Assembly: GCF_021742065.1 (NCBI RefSeq)
Contig: NZ_JAKKIE010000004.1
Coordinates: 1 to 64,000 of the forward strand
Origin: Rhizorhapis sp. SPR117
GTDB taxonomy: Bacteria; Pseudomonadota; Alphaproteobacteria; Sphingomonadales; Sphingomonadaceae
DNA: 64,000 nucleotides
Reading direction: 5' to 3'
Positions within the stretch are counted from its first letter, which is position 1. Each line of letters begins with the position of its first letter. Both the position numbers and the translations under genes were made by a program. Below are positions 45,157 through 54,528 of this stretch, piece by piece. A model generated the notes under the pieces. That model worked only from the letters and a program-made list of their open reading frames with translations. It was not told the DNA's origin and made no database searches.

Positions 45157-46020
45157 TTAAACCATCTGCCGAATGGCTGCGATGATGGGCGATGGGTTTT
45201 CGTACAGTGTTTCAGCATGGCTTGCATACAGAATGCCGATGCTGCGCGTCAGGGTGAAACCGGCAAGCGGCACCAGCACGATCCCCGCCCCCGCGTGGCT
45301 TTCGGGCATGAGCGTAATACCAAGTCCGGCACGAACGAATGCGCTCACGCGCTCGTCATTGGTGGTGCGATAGGCGAAAAAGGGCCGTATTCCGCGTTCG
45401 GTGAAATAACGACTGGTGTCGGCCAGTACCTCGCAGTTGCGACGGACGATCATCACGTCATTGGCGAGACTTTCGGGCTGAAGTATCTTTTGTCGCGCCA
45501 GAGGATGATCGAGTGGAAGCGCCATCGCATAACCTTCGGTTTTCAGGACCTCGCCCAGAAAACGGTTATCGTCCGCCCGGACGATACTGAGCGCTATGTC
45601 AATACGGCCACGCATGAGTTGCTGGTTGAGTTCGCGTTCGTTGCCATCGATGATTTCTATCTGATCATGAACATTGTCGTGCCGTAGTGCCTCTACCACT
45701 TGGGTCATGGTGGTTGTGTTGATAGTGGACAGCAGGCCAACCCGCGTAATCCGGGCGCTTTCATGTCCGGTCATTGCGGCGGCCGCCTGATTGAATTCGG
45801 CCTCTATGCGCCGGGCATAGGGCACAAGCTTCGCACCTGCTTCGGTCAAATGCACACGCTGGCTGGATCGGAAAAAGAGAGTGGTGCCCAACTCCGTTTC
45901 CAGCTTTGCAATTCCCACGGAAAGTGTTGGTTGCGTCACATTGCTATGGGATGCAGCACGAGAAAATGTGCCGCAATCGACGACGGCCAGAAAATAACGA
46001 AGCAGATACCGATCTATCAT
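45157..46020 (-). CDS. LysR-type transcriptional regulator
   Basis: 287-residue LysR regulator. The N-terminal winged helix-turn-helix reads FLAVVDCGTFSRAASHSNVT and QPTLSVGIAKLETELGTTLF; a substrate-binding domain follows. It is divergent from the leucine catabolic operon with a 98-base gap, so it is the natural candidate for its regulator, responding to a pathway intermediate. A palindrome overlaps its own start codon (46019-46033), suggesting autoregulation. Confidence 0.9.
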   Translation of the reverse strand: MIDRYLLRYFLAVVDCGTFSRAASHSNVTQPTLSVGIAKLETELGTTLFFRSSQRVHLTEAGAKLVPYARRIEAEFNQAAAAMTGHESARITRVGLLSTINTTTMTQVVEALRHDNVHDQIEIIDGNERELNQQLMRGRIDIALSIVRADDNRFLGEVLKTEGYAMALPLDHPLARQKILQPESLANDVMIVRRNCEVLADTSRYFTERGIRPFFAYRTTNDERVSAFVRAGLGITLMPESHAGAGIVLVPLAGFTLTRSIGILYASHAETLYENPSPIIAAIRQMV

Positions 46021-46033
46021 AGATACTATCTAT
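46019..46033. promoter_or_regulatory. Candidate LysR operator
   Basis: Perfect 7-bp palindrome ATAGATA-C-TATCTAT across the LysR start codon. A related ATAGATAT half-site lies at 46079-46086. LysR regulators often bind a site near their own promoter and the divergent target promoter. Confidence 0.55.
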
Positions 46034-46118
46034 ACTGTGCACGACTATATTTCAATTTTTCCAATAGTGAGCCCCGTGATAGATATGCGCTAATCGAGTA
46101 ACGGATGAGGATCGAAAG

Positions 46119-47267
46119 ATGCTGGACGCGCTGGATTTCGCGCTGGGCGACAATGCCGATATGATTCGGGAGAGCACTGCGCGTTTTGCTGTCGACAGAA
46201 TTGCTCCGCTGGCGGCCAGGATTGATGCAGATGACTGGTTTCCACGCGAACTTTGGCCTGCGATGGGCGAACTGGGCCTGCATGGGATTACGGTCGAGGA
46301 AGAATGGGGCGGTCTGGGCCTTGGATATCTGGAGCATGTAGTCGCGGTTGAGGAAGTGTCCCGCGCATCGGCGTCCATCGGTCTTTCCTATGGCGCGCAC
46401 AGCAATCTGTGCGTCAATCAGATCCGCCGTTGGGGCAATGACGCGCAAAAGGCCAGGTATCTGCCCAAGCTAATCTCTGGTGAACATGTCGGTTCCCTTG
46501 CCATGTCGGAAGCGAATGCCGGGTCGGACGTGGTCGGCATGAAGCTGAAAGCCGACAGGAAGGGCGACCGCTATATTCTCAACGGCACGAAATTCTGGAT
46601 CACCAATGCGCCTTATGCCGACACGCTGGTCGTCTATGCCAGAACTGGCGAAGGATCGCGTGGGATAACCGCATTCCTTATTGAAAAAGACATGCCCGGC
46701 TTTTCCATCGGGCAAAAGATCGACAAGATGGGCATGCGCGGATCGCCCACCGCCGAACTGGTGTTCGACGATTGTGAAGTGCCGGCGGACAATGTCATGG
46801 GACCGGAAAATGGCGGAGTCGCCGTGTTGATGTCGGGCCTTGATTATGAGCGCGCGGTGCTGTCGGGCATTCAGTTGGGCATCATGCAGGCCTGCCTTGA
46901 CGTGGTGCTGCCCTATGTTCGGGAACGCAAACAATTTGGCAAACCCCTTGGCAGCTTTCAACTGATGCAGGCGAAAATTGCCGATATGTACGTCGCCCTG
47001 AATTCAGCGCGTGCCTACGTCTATATCGTGGCGCGCAATTGCGATGCGGGAAACACAACCCGCTTCGATGCGGCAGGTGCGATCCTGCTGGCGAGCGAGA
47101 ATGCCGTGAAGGTCAGCCTTGAAGCAATTCAGGCGTTGGGCGGCGCGGGTTATACGAAGGATTGGCCGGTCGAACGCTTCATGCGCGATGCCAAGCTGCT
47201 CGACATCGGTGCAGGCACCAACGAGATTCGCCGGATGCTGATCGGGCGGGAGTTGATCGGGGCATGA
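46119..47267 (+). CDS. liuA: Isovaleryl-CoA dehydrogenase
   Basis: 382-residue acyl-CoA dehydrogenase. The catalytic glutamate position is that of isovaleryl-CoA dehydrogenase: [15 protein letters not shown] has Glu in helix G, while the usual MCAD position reads GAGTNEIRR, where the Glu is replaced by a small residue. FAD and substrate motifs include [17 protein letters not shown] and [16 protein letters not shown]. First gene of the leucine operon; a GAGGA site precedes the ATG. Its stop overlaps the next start (ATGA). Confidence 0.92.
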   Translation: MLDALDFALGDNADMIRESTARFAVDRIAPLAARIDADDWFPRELWPAMGELGLHGITVEEEWGGLGLGYLEHVVAVEEVSRASASIGLSYGAHSNLCVNQIRRWGNDAQKARYLPKLISGEHVGSLAMSEANAGSDVVGMKLKADRKGDRYILNGTKFWITNAPYADTLVVYARTGEGSRGITAFLIEKDMPGFSIGQKIDKMGMRGSPTAELVFDDCEVPADNVMGPENGGVAVLMSGLDYERAVLSGIQLGIMQACLDVVLPYVRERKQFGKPLGSFQLMQAKIADMYVALNSARAYVYIVARNCDAGNTTRFDAAGAILLASENAVKVSLEAIQALGGAGYTKDWPVERFMRDAKLLDIGAGTNEIRRMLIGRELIGA

Positions 47268-48865
47268 GCGCGCCTGTGCTGGACACGCGCATCGCTACCG
47301 ACAGCGAAAGTTTTCGCGCCAATGCCGAACATAATCGAGCGCTGCGTGACGAGCTTTATGCGCGGGTGAGCCAGGCAGCCTCAGGCGGTTCGGAAAAACA
47401 TCGGGAGCGCCATGCTGCGCGTGGCAAGCTGTTGCCGCGGGAACGGGTGGAGCGCCTGCTTGATACCGGTTCGGCTTTTCTGGAGATCGGCCAGCTTGCC
47501 GCGGGCGACATGTATCATGGTGAAGTTCCCGGCGCGGGCCTGATCACGGGGATCGGTCGCGTGTCGGGGCGGCAGGTGATGATCGTGTGTAATGATGCGA
47601 CGGTGAAGGGGGGGACCTATTACCCCATCACCGTTAAAAAGCATCTGCGTGCGCAGGAAATAGCGGCGGAGAACCGCTTGCCGTGCATCTATCTGGTCGA
47701 TTCGGGCGGTGCGAACCTGCCGCATCAGGCAGAGGTTTTTCCCGACCGGGAGCATTTCGGGCGCATCTTTTTCAATCAGGCGCAGATGTCGGCCAAGGGC
47801 ATCCCCCAGATTGCGTGCGTCATGGGCAGTTGCACGGCGGGCGGGGCGTATGTGCCTGCCATGTCGGATGAAACTGTGATCGTGCGCAATCAAGGAACGA
47901 TATTTTTGGCCGGACCGCCATTGGTGAAGGCCGCGACTGGTGAAGAAATCAGCGCCGAGGAACTGGGTGGCGCGGAAACCCATGGGCGCCGGTCGGGTGT
48001 TGTCGACCATGTTGCGGAAAACGACGAACATGCGTTGTCGATCGTGCGCGACATCATTTCCACGCTGCCCGAAGATCGCGTGCCCGATGTGGCGATGAAA
48101 GACCCGCGTCCGCCGAAATACGCGCCGGAGGAACTTTACGGCATCATCCCCGACGATGTCCGCGCACCTTATGATGTCCACGAAGTCATTGCCCGCATCG
48201 TCGATGGCAGCGAATTTCATGAATTCAAGGCGCTTTACGGCAGTTCGCTGGTCTGCGGTTTTGCCCATATCTGGGGCATGCCGGTGGCGATTCTCGCCAA
48301 CAACGGGGTGCTGTTTTCCGAAAGTGCGCAGAAAGGGGCGCATTTCATTGAATTGGCCTGCCAGCGACGGATACCCCTGTTGTTCCTTCAGAACATCTCC
48401 GGTTTCATGGTCGGTGGCAAATATGAAGCAGAGGGGATCGCCAAGCATGGGGCGAAACTCGTCACCGCCGTTGCGACCGCCAGCGTGCCCAAGGTGACGG
48501 TCCTGATCGGCGGCAGCTTCGGCGCGGGCAATTACGGCATGTGCGGGCGGGCTTATTCGCCACGCTTCCTGTTTACCTGGCCCAACAGCCGGATCAGCGT
48601 GATGGGCGGCGAACAGGCGGCGAGCGTGCTCGCCACCGTCCACCGCGACGCCAATAAATGGGATGAACGGGAGGCCGAAGCCTTCAAGGCCCCGATACGC
48701 AAGAAATATGAGGATGAAGGCAATCCATGGCATGCGACGGCACGGCTGTGGGACGATGGCGTGATTGACCCGGTGCAGACAAGGGATGTGCTGGGGCTGG
48801 CGCTTGCAGCGGCGCTAAATGCGCCGGTGCCGGAACGGGCGCAATTTGGCGTGTTCAGGATGTGA
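47264..48865 (+). CDS. liuB: Methylcrotonyl-CoA carboxylase beta (carboxyltransferase) subunit
   Basis: 533-residue carboxyltransferase that moves CO2 from biotin to 3-methylcrotonyl-CoA. Both carboxyltransferase domains are visible, for example [20 protein letters not shown] in the N half and [42 protein letters not shown] in the C half. Its start is inside the end of liuA. The operon is then interrupted by an antisense nuclease cassette before liuD. Confidence 0.93.
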   Translation: MSAPVLDTRIATDSESFRANAEHNRALRDELYARVSQAASGGSEKHRERHAARGKLLPRERVERLLDTGSAFLEIGQLAAGDMYHGEVPGAGLITGIGRVSGRQVMIVCNDATVKGGTYYPITVKKHLRAQEIAAENRLPCIYLVDSGGANLPHQAEVFPDREHFGRIFFNQAQMSAKGIPQIACVMGSCTAGGAYVPAMSDETVIVRNQGTIFLAGPPLVKAATGEEISAEELGGAETHGRRSGVVDHVAENDEHALSIVRDIISTLPEDRVPDVAMKDPRPPKYAPEELYGIIPDDVRAPYDVHEVIARIVDGSEFHEFKALYGSSLVCGFAHIWGMPVAILANNGVLFSESAQKGAHFIELACQRRIPLLFLQNISGFMVGGKYEAEGIAKHGAKLVTAVATASVPKVTVLIGGSFGAGNYGMCGRAYSPRFLFTWPNSRISVMGGEQAASVLATVHRDANKWDEREAEAFKAPIRKKYEDEGNPWHATARLWDDGVIDPVQTRDVLGLALAAALNAPVPERAQFGVFRM

Positions 48866-48885
48866 TGGCGAGAGGACAGCGTCAT

Positions 48886-49323
48886 TCATTCCTCCCCGAG
48901 CTTGTCTCGGGGAGGAGGACCGCCCGGCGCAGCCGGGTGGTGGAGGGGCAGCCGCGTCTGAGCCGCCGCCGTAATCCCGCGCACAACCGCCTCCAGATCA
49001 TCCAGCACATCGCGGGCCGCTATGCGCAACGTCACAATCCCGGCTGTCGCAAACCATGCATCCCGCGCTGCGTCATGCTGAGGCCGCGCGCCGCTTTCGT
49101 GGCTTCGTCCGTCGATCTCGATCGCCAGTCGTGCGTCGCTGCAGTAAAAATCCAGAATATATGGTCCGGTCGGGTGCTGGCGGCGAAATTTCAAACCAGC
49201 AGGGCGTCCGCGCAAGACCTGCCAGACAAGCACCTCTGGCAGCGTCATTGCCCGGCGCAAGCCCGGGCCTTGCGGGTTACGCCGTGTCCCGCCTTGGGCG
49301 CCGTATTTTTCAACATCGTGCAA
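48886..49323 (-). CDS. DUF559 endonuclease-like protein
   Basis: 145-residue protein of the DUF559 family, a restriction-endonuclease-like (PD-(D/E)xK) fold. It contains LRRAMTLPEVLVWQVLRG, FRRQHPTGPYILDFYC with the catalytic Asp and LAIEIDGRSHESG with the catalytic E-x-D region. The likely start is a TTG at 49323, five bases after GGAGG contributed by the right repeat; ATG at 49248 is the first ATG. The last codons and stop come from the left repeat. Role unknown. Confidence 0.82.
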   Translation of the reverse strand: MHDVEKYGAQGGTRRNPQGPGLRRAMTLPEVLVWQVLRGRPAGLKFRRQHPTGPYILDFYCSDARLAIEIDGRSHESGARPQHDAARDAWFATAGIVTLRIAARDVLDDLEAVVRGITAAAQTRLPLHHPAAPGGPPPRDKLGEE

Positions 49324-49383
49324 TCACCCCTCCACCATGCTTTGCATGGTCCCCCTCCCCAAGACAAGCTTGGGGAGGAATGA
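48886..49383. mobile_element. DUF559 nuclease cassette with hairpin terminal inverted repeats
   Basis: Left terminal repeat 48886-48921 and right repeat 49348-49383 match at 33 of 36 positions in inverted orientation. Two of the three differences are a compensating pair inside the hairpin stem CCTCCCC-R-AG, CTTGT, CT-Y-GGGGAGG. Each is followed inwards by a second, different hairpin and a shared GTGGTGGAGGGG. The unit lies between liuB (stop 48865) and liuD (start 49397), in opposite orientation to the operon. Confidence 0.75.
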
Positions 49384-49396
49384 TCGGAGCCGTCCC

Positions 49397-51241
49397 ATGA
49401 TCACCTCCCTCCTTATCGCCAATCGGGGCGAAATTGCTTGCCGCATCATCCGCACCGCGCGCGCCATGGGCATTCGCACAATCGCGGTTTATTCCGATGC
49501 GGATGCGCAGGCGATGCATGTCGCCCATGCCGATGAAGCCGTGCATATCGGACCATCGCCGGCACGCGAAAGCTATCTGGTTGGTGAAAAGATCATAGCG
49601 GCCGCCAAGGCAACGGGCGCAGAGGCAATTCATCCCGGCTATGGTTTTCTTTCCGAGAACGCGGCCTTCGCGCAGGCGGTGATTGATGCTGGCCTGATCT
49701 GGGTCGGGCCAGGGCCGGACAGCATTACCGCCATGGGGTTGAAAGACGCGGCCAAGCAATTGATGCAGGACGCGGGCGTCCCCACCACGCCGGGCTATCT
49801 GGGGGACGACCAGTCCCTTGAGCGTCTTGCAAAGGAAGCGGATGCGATTGGTTATCCCGTTCTGATCAAGGCGGTCGCCGGCGGCGGCGGCAAGGGGATG
49901 CGCAAGGTCGATGCAGCGGGCGATTTTGCCGATGCGCTTGTATCGTGCCGGCGGGAGGCGGCGTCGTCCTTTGGCAATGATCATGTGCTGCTGGAAAAAT
50001 GGGTTACGAACCCGCGCCATATCGAGGTGCAGGTGTTTGGCGATACGCACGGCAATGTCGTTCATCTGTTCGAACGCGATTGCTCGCTCCAGCGCCGCCA
50101 CCAGAAAGTAATCGAGGAAGCGCCCGCGCCCGGTATGGATGCGGATACGCGTCAAGCGATCTGCGCGGCGGCGGTGCGGGCGGCCAAGGCTGTCAATTAT
50201 GTCGGCGCGGGAACGATTGAGTTCATCGCTGACGGGTCGGAAGGGCTGCGCGCCGATCGCATCTGGTTCATGGAAATGAATACAAGGCTGCAGGTCGAAC
50301 ATCCGGTGACTGAGGAAATTACCGGCGTGGACCTGGTCGAATGGCAGTTGCGCGTTGCCAGTGGCGAGGCTCTGCCAAAGCGGCAGGAGGAACTGTCTAT
50401 CAACGGTTGGGCGATGGAAGCGCGCCTCTATGCCGAAGATCCGGCCAAGGGCTTTCTGCCCAGCATCGGTCGCCTTGAAACCTTCGATCTGGGCGATGCG
50501 TACCGGATCGATACCGGGGTGGAGCAGGGTGCCGAAATATCGCCCTTTTATGATCCCATGATTGCAAAGGTCACTGCCTGGGGAGCGGATCGTGACGCCG
50601 CCCGCCTGTCGCTGGCCGAAACATTGGCGGGTAGCGCGGTGTGGCCCGTTCGGACCAATGCGGGATTTCTCGTCAAGGCGCTGGAACATCCCGCCTTTGT
50701 CGCAGCCACGATCGACACCGGCCTGATCGGGCGTGAAGGCGATGCGCTGCTTGCCGCTCAGCGACCGTCGGATGATGCGCTGGCCGACGGGGCGGCGGCG
50801 CTGGTGCATGGCGGCGACCTGAACGGTTTCCGGCTGAATGCGCCGCACAAGCGAGATGGCCATTTCCTGCTGGATGGCGAACCCGTGACAGTGCGAATTG
50901 GCGATACGACCAAAGATGGAGAGGGAGCCGATTCCATCCTGATCGCGGAAGGCGGTCAGACCTGGGAACTGACGCCCTGGCGCGCAGCGGGCGTGGAGGG
51001 GGCGGGGGCCGGTGACGGTGCGATTCTTTCACCCATGCCCGGTCGCATCATCGCCGTATCGGTTGGCCTGGGCGAACAGGTGACGAAAGGACAAAAGCTC
51101 GTCACACTGGAAGCCATGAAGATGGAACACAGTCTGATCGCACCCTTTGACGGCACGGTCGCGGAATTGAGCGCCGTTGATGGTGCTCAGATATCCGAAG
51201 GCGCGCTGCTGGCGCGGATCGAAACAGGGGATGAGAGCTAG
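49397..51241 (+). CDS. liuD: Methylcrotonyl-CoA carboxylase alpha (biotin carboxylase) subunit
   Basis: 614-residue biotin-carrying subunit. Biotin carboxylase motifs include LIANRGEIACRIIRTA, VAGGGGKGMRKV and FMEMNTRLQVEHPVTEE. The C-terminal biotinyl domain has LEAMKMEHSL, with the modified lysine. ATG at 49397 lies 13 bases after the DUF559 cassette; expression may depend on read-through from liuB or a new promoter. It carboxylates biotin for liuB. Confidence 0.95.
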   Translation: MITSLLIANRGEIACRIIRTARAMGIRTIAVYSDADAQAMHVAHADEAVHIGPSPARESYLVGEKIIAAAKATGAEAIHPGYGFLSENAAFAQAVIDAGLIWVGPGPDSITAMGLKDAAKQLMQDAGVPTTPGYLGDDQSLERLAKEADAIGYPVLIKAVAGGGGKGMRKVDAAGDFADALVSCRREAASSFGNDHVLLEKWVTNPRHIEVQVFGDTHGNVVHLFERDCSLQRRHQKVIEEAPAPGMDADTRQAICAAAVRAAKAVNYVGAGTIEFIADGSEGLRADRIWFMEMNTRLQVEHPVTEEITGVDLVEWQLRVASGEALPKRQEELSINGWAMEARLYAEDPAKGFLPSIGRLETFDLGDAYRIDTGVEQGAEISPFYDPMIAKVTAWGADRDAARLSLAETLAGSAVWPVRTNAGFLVKALEHPAFVAATIDTGLIGREGDALLAAQRPSDDALADGAAALVHGGDLNGFRLNAPHKRDGHFLLDGEPVTVRIGDTTKDGEGADSILIAEGGQTWELTPWRAAGVEGAGAGDGAILSPMPGRIIAVSVGLGEQVTKGQKLVTLEAMKMEHSLIAPFDGTVAELSAVDGAQISEGALLARIETGDES

Positions 51242-51694
51242 ATGGCTGGTAAATATTTCGACCAATGGGTGCTGGGCGAGACATTATCGCATGAAATCAG
51301 GCGAACCGTCACCGAGACGGACAATCTGCTGTTTTCGACGATGACCCACAATCCACAACCGCTGCATATCGACGCAGAAGCGGCAAAAGCATCGGAATTT
51401 GGCCAGATCCTCGTCAACGGCACCTTTACCTTTGCGCTGATGGTGGGATTGTCGGTCGGCGATACCACGCTGGGCACGCTGGTCGCCAATCTGGGCTATG
51501 ACAAGCTGGTCATGCCAAAGCCGGTGTTTATCGGCGACACATTGCGTTGCGAGAGTGAGGTGACAGCGCTACGGAGCAGCAAGTCGCGCCCCGATGCGGG
51601 AATTGTGACCTTCACCCATCGCCTGTTAAACCAGCGGGATGAGATTGTTTGCCAGTGCTTGCGTATGGCGTTGATCCAGAAGGCCCCCTCATGA
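51242..51694 (+). CDS. MaoC-family enoyl-CoA hydratase
   Basis: 150-residue single hot-dog fold hydratase, starting directly after the liuD stop. The active-site region THNPQPLHIDAEAA corresponds to the hydratase-2 D-x4-H motif, with Asn in place of Asp, as in itaconyl/mesaconyl-type hydratases. By analogy with M. tuberculosis Rv2499c it may hydrate 3-methylglutaconyl-CoA or itaconyl-CoA. It replaces the crotonase-type LiuC found in other leucine operons. It overlaps the next gene by four bases. Confidence 0.83.
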   Translation: MAGKYFDQWVLGETLSHEIRRTVTETDNLLFSTMTHNPQPLHIDAEAAKASEFGQILVNGTFTFALMVGLSVGDTTLGTLVANLGYDKLVMPKPVFIGDTLRCESEVTALRSSKSRPDAGIVTFTHRLLNQRDEIVCQCLRMALIQKAPS

Positions 51695-52539
51695 AATTGC
51701 GCTCCCTTCTCTTCGTTCCCGGTGACCGGCCTGAACGGTTCGACAAGGCGGCGGCAAGCGGCGCGGATGCGGTCATACTGGATCTGGAAGACAGCGTCGC
51801 ATCGGCGAACAAGGGCAAGGCACGCGATGCCGTGGCGTGCTGGGTCGGGGAAAATGCGGGGCTAACCACCCGGATCATCCGCGTCAATCCGATCGATAGC
51901 GGCCTGCTAGATGCCGATCTGGACGCCATATTGGGCGCAGGGGCGGACGCTTTGATGCTGCCCAAGGCGGAAGGTGCGGCATCGGTTCGGGCGCTTTGCG
52001 ACATGATGCAGGGCTCTGCCATTCCGATTTTGCCTATCGCTTCGGAAACGCCCGCCGCGGTGTTCCAGCTGGGCAGCTATGCCGAGGTCGCCGACAGGCT
52101 CTGCGGCCTGACATGGGGCGCGGAAGACCTGCCCGCCGCCATTGGCGCGGCCACATCACGGGAGGCTGACGGACGCTATACGCCGCCTTATGAAGTGGTG
52201 CGGTCGCTGACCTTGTTCGGTGCCCATGCAGCGGGCGTCCCGGCGATCGAAACGGTATTTCCAGCCATAGACGACACAGACGGGCTGGCGACTTATGCGG
52301 CGCGCGGACGGCGGGACGGTTATGTAGGCATGATGGCCATCCATCCGGTGCAGGTGCCCACGATCAATGCGGCCTTTACCCCGGATGAAGCGGAAATCGC
52401 ACATGCCCGCGCTGTTATTGCGGCGTTTGAGGCCAATCCGGACGCAGGCGTGTTGCAGCTTGATGGCAAGATGATCGACAGGCCGCACATCAAGCAGGCG
52501 GAGCGGGTATTGGCGCTGGCCGGAGTGACAGCCGATTAG
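51691..52539 (+). CDS. CitE-like beta-hydroxyacyl-CoA lyase (HpcH/HpaI family)
   Basis: 282-residue TIM-barrel lyase. Motifs are LRSLLFVPGDRPERFDKA, AVILDLEDSV, RVNP, metal-binding ASETPAAVF and GLTWGAEDLPAAIGA. By position and family it resembles M. tuberculosis Rv2498c, a lyase acting on (R)-HMG-CoA and (S)-citramalyl-CoA, which would yield acetyl-CoA with acetoacetate or pyruvate. It closes the operon. Its start overlaps the MaoC stop (ATGA). The exact substrate needs assay. Confidence 0.85.
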   Translation: MKLRSLLFVPGDRPERFDKAAASGADAVILDLEDSVASANKGKARDAVACWVGENAGLTTRIIRVNPIDSGLLDADLDAILGAGADALMLPKAEGAASVRALCDMMQGSAIPILPIASETPAAVFQLGSYAEVADRLCGLTWGAEDLPAAIGAATSREADGRYTPPYEVVRSLTLFGAHAAGVPAIETVFPAIDDTDGLATYAARGRRDGYVGMMAIHPVQVPTINAAFTPDEAEIAHARAVIAAFEANPDAGVLQLDGKMIDRPHIKQAERVLALAGVTAD

Positions 52540-53609
52540 TCCTGCGCGGGTGCCCCGTTCTGCCGGGACCGTTCTTCCAGAAATACCTTGATCATTGCGA
52601 CAATGGGATCGGCCAGGAACAGCCCCAATATGCCGAACAGTGCGCCGAACAGGATCTGCGCGCCGAGCACCAATGCAGGGGCCAGGTCAACAGCGCGTTT
52701 CGCCACGATGGGCACGATCAGATAGCCATCGATAATCTGCACCGCAAGGTAAACGCCAACGGCGTACAAGCCAGTATCCACGCCCGCCGAAAAGCCTACA
52801 AGTATGATGAGAATGCCCGAAATAATGGCGCCGATATTGGGCAGGAAGGCCAATATGCCGGTAAGGACGCCCAGCAAGGCCGCCATAGGCACGCCGCCAA
52901 GCAGCAGCAATATCCAGGTGCCAAACCCTTCCACCGCCATGCCGACCATCCGGCCCGCCATCAACCGGCGCAGTGTCCAGGCCATTTTGTCGGCGGTGGT
53001 GTAAAAGGCAGCGCGCCGCCCCATGGGCAGCATCCAGGCAATGCCCCGCTCATAGAGGCGCGGTTCGACCGCGATGAAGATGGCGAGTACGAGCATCATC
53101 ACCAGACTGGTCACGGCGCCTACCACCGTGCTGACCGCTGCCGTCACTTTGCCGAGCGACCCCAATATCTGATTGCCCAATGATTTGAGGTCGGTTGGGG
53201 TCGCAGTAAGACCTTGATCGCTGGCAAAGGCACTGATCCTGCCGATTTGGGTTTCGATGATCTGTTGCATCGCGGCGGCCTGCGCGGAAAGTTGTGATCC
53301 GGTCAGCCAGACTGTCCAGGTCAGAAAGCCGAACAAGGCAAGGATGATGATGCCAAGCCGCCAACCCCGGCCAATGGGCAATATCCGTTCAAGAAGGCGC
53401 GTGCCGCCGTCCAGCATGGATGTGATGACCAATGCGCCCAGGATGACGAGAATGGGCTGGGCAAGCAGGACGACCAGCCCGATGCCGATGGCGACGCCAA
53501 ACCAGATTGCCGCTTTCTGAAATTCCCGGCGGACCAGCGGGTCGTGCAATTCGGCGGGGCCGGGCGCTTCGATATAGGCTTCATCCCTGGGGCCGCGCTG
53601 ACCGTTCAT
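52536..53609 (-). CDS. AI-2E family transporter (PerM-like membrane protein)
   Basis: 357-residue integral membrane protein with about eight hydrophobic segments in the pattern of the AI-2E/PerM permease family, including LGVLTGILAFLPNIGAIISG. Members are implicated in sodium/proton exchange or autoinducer export, but most are uncharacterised. It is the last gene of the pyrE-pdxJ-acpS-lepB cluster, where rnc and era often stand. Its 3' end overlaps the end of the lyase gene by four bases, tail to tail. Confidence 0.85.
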   Translation of the reverse strand: MNGQRGPRDEAYIEAPGPAELHDPLVRREFQKAAIWFGVAIGIGLVVLLAQPILVILGALVITSMLDGGTRLLERILPIGRGWRLGIIILALFGFLTWTVWLTGSQLSAQAAAMQQIIETQIGRISAFASDQGLTATPTDLKSLGNQILGSLGKVTAAVSTVVGAVTSLVMMLVLAIFIAVEPRLYERGIAWMLPMGRRAAFYTTADKMAWTLRRLMAGRMVGMAVEGFGTWILLLLGGVPMAALLGVLTGILAFLPNIGAIISGILIILVGFSAGVDTGLYAVGVYLAVQIIDGYLIVPIVAKRAVDLAPALVLGAQILFGALFGILGLFLADPIVAMIKVFLEERSRQNGAPAQD

Positions 53610-54496
53610 TGATTATCCTTTGTGGCTATTGTGCGGGCGGGATGCAGGCTGAAACCTGCGCGGCCGCTCCGCAACGACGAAAACCAGCTTAGCGGATTCC
53701 AGCCCGTCGAACCGTCCAGTGAGAACGTGATGAATTCGGCACGGCCCCCGATGCTTTCAAAGGGTACGGGTCCGCCTAAACCGTCCTCATCCAGGCTCAC
53801 ACGACTGTCGGCGGATCGGTCGCGATTGTCGCCCATCAGGAACAGATGGTCAGCCGGTATCTTGATGGGGCCGTACCAATCCAGACCTCGATCGCCCAGA
53901 TCTACAATGTCGTAATACCGGCCATTAGGCAGGGTTTCGCGCTTGATCGGCAGATCGCAATAGCGGGTGCCGTCGGGGCCGGTGCGCTGACGGTTCGGGA
54001 ACTGGTCCGGCGCGCACGGCGCATTGGCGTCGATGGGTAAATGCATATCGGGGCGCGTTTCCAGCCGTGTCGGAACGCCATTCAGGATGACCTGTCCATC
54101 GCGCAGTTCCAGCGTGTCGCCGGGCAGGCCGATGACACGCTTGATATAATCGCTGTTCTTGCCGCGCGGAGTGACGATGACGATATCGCCGCGCTCGGGC
54201 AGTTGCCCCAGCAGACGTCCCTTGATGGGCGGCAGAATATGGAAGGACGGCGACACATAGGACCAGCCATAGGGATATTTGCTGACCACCAGACGATCCC
54301 CGACCAGCAGGCGCGGCATCATCGATTCGGACGGGATGTAAAAAGGCTTGGCGATCAGGCTGTGAAAGGCCAGTACGGCCAGAATTAGAAGGAATATACT
54401 GCGCGCTTCGGCGATCCAGTCGGTGGTCTGCGTTTTCTTGTCATCTGATGGCGCGTGCTGGTCCGTTTGCCCCGGTTCGGTCATATCGGCTTCCAT
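53606..54496 (-). CDS. lepB: Signal peptidase I
   Basis: 296-residue type I signal peptidase. One N-terminal membrane segment, SIFLLILAVLAFHSLIA, is followed by the catalytic serine in IPSESMMPRLLVGD. The catalytic lysine is in DYIKRVIGLPGD, and MGDNRDRSADSR is box E. ATG at 54496 follows GGAAGGG; 54484 is an alternative start. Its stop overlaps the permease start (ATGA). Confidence 0.94.
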   Translation of the reverse strand: MEADMTEPGQTDQHAPSDDKKTQTTDWIAEARSIFLLILAVLAFHSLIAKPFYIPSESMMPRLLVGDRLVVSKYPYGWSYVSPSFHILPPIKGRLLGQLPERGDIVIVTPRGKNSDYIKRVIGLPGDTLELRDGQVILNGVPTRLETRPDMHLPIDANAPCAPDQFPNRQRTGPDGTRYCDLPIKRETLPNGRYYDIVDLGDRGLDWYGPIKIPADHLFLMGDNRDRSADSRVSLDEDGLGGPVPFESIGGRAEFITFSLDGSTGWNPLSWFSSLRSGRAGFSLHPARTIATKDNQ

Positions 54497-54528
54497 CGCT
54501 TCTGACCCTTCCCGGGCTTGATCCGGCT

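Noticed and set aside
49310..50863. 517-codon minus-strand frame opposite liuD
   Set aside because: Shadow of the biotin carboxylase gene; begins and ends without gene signals.
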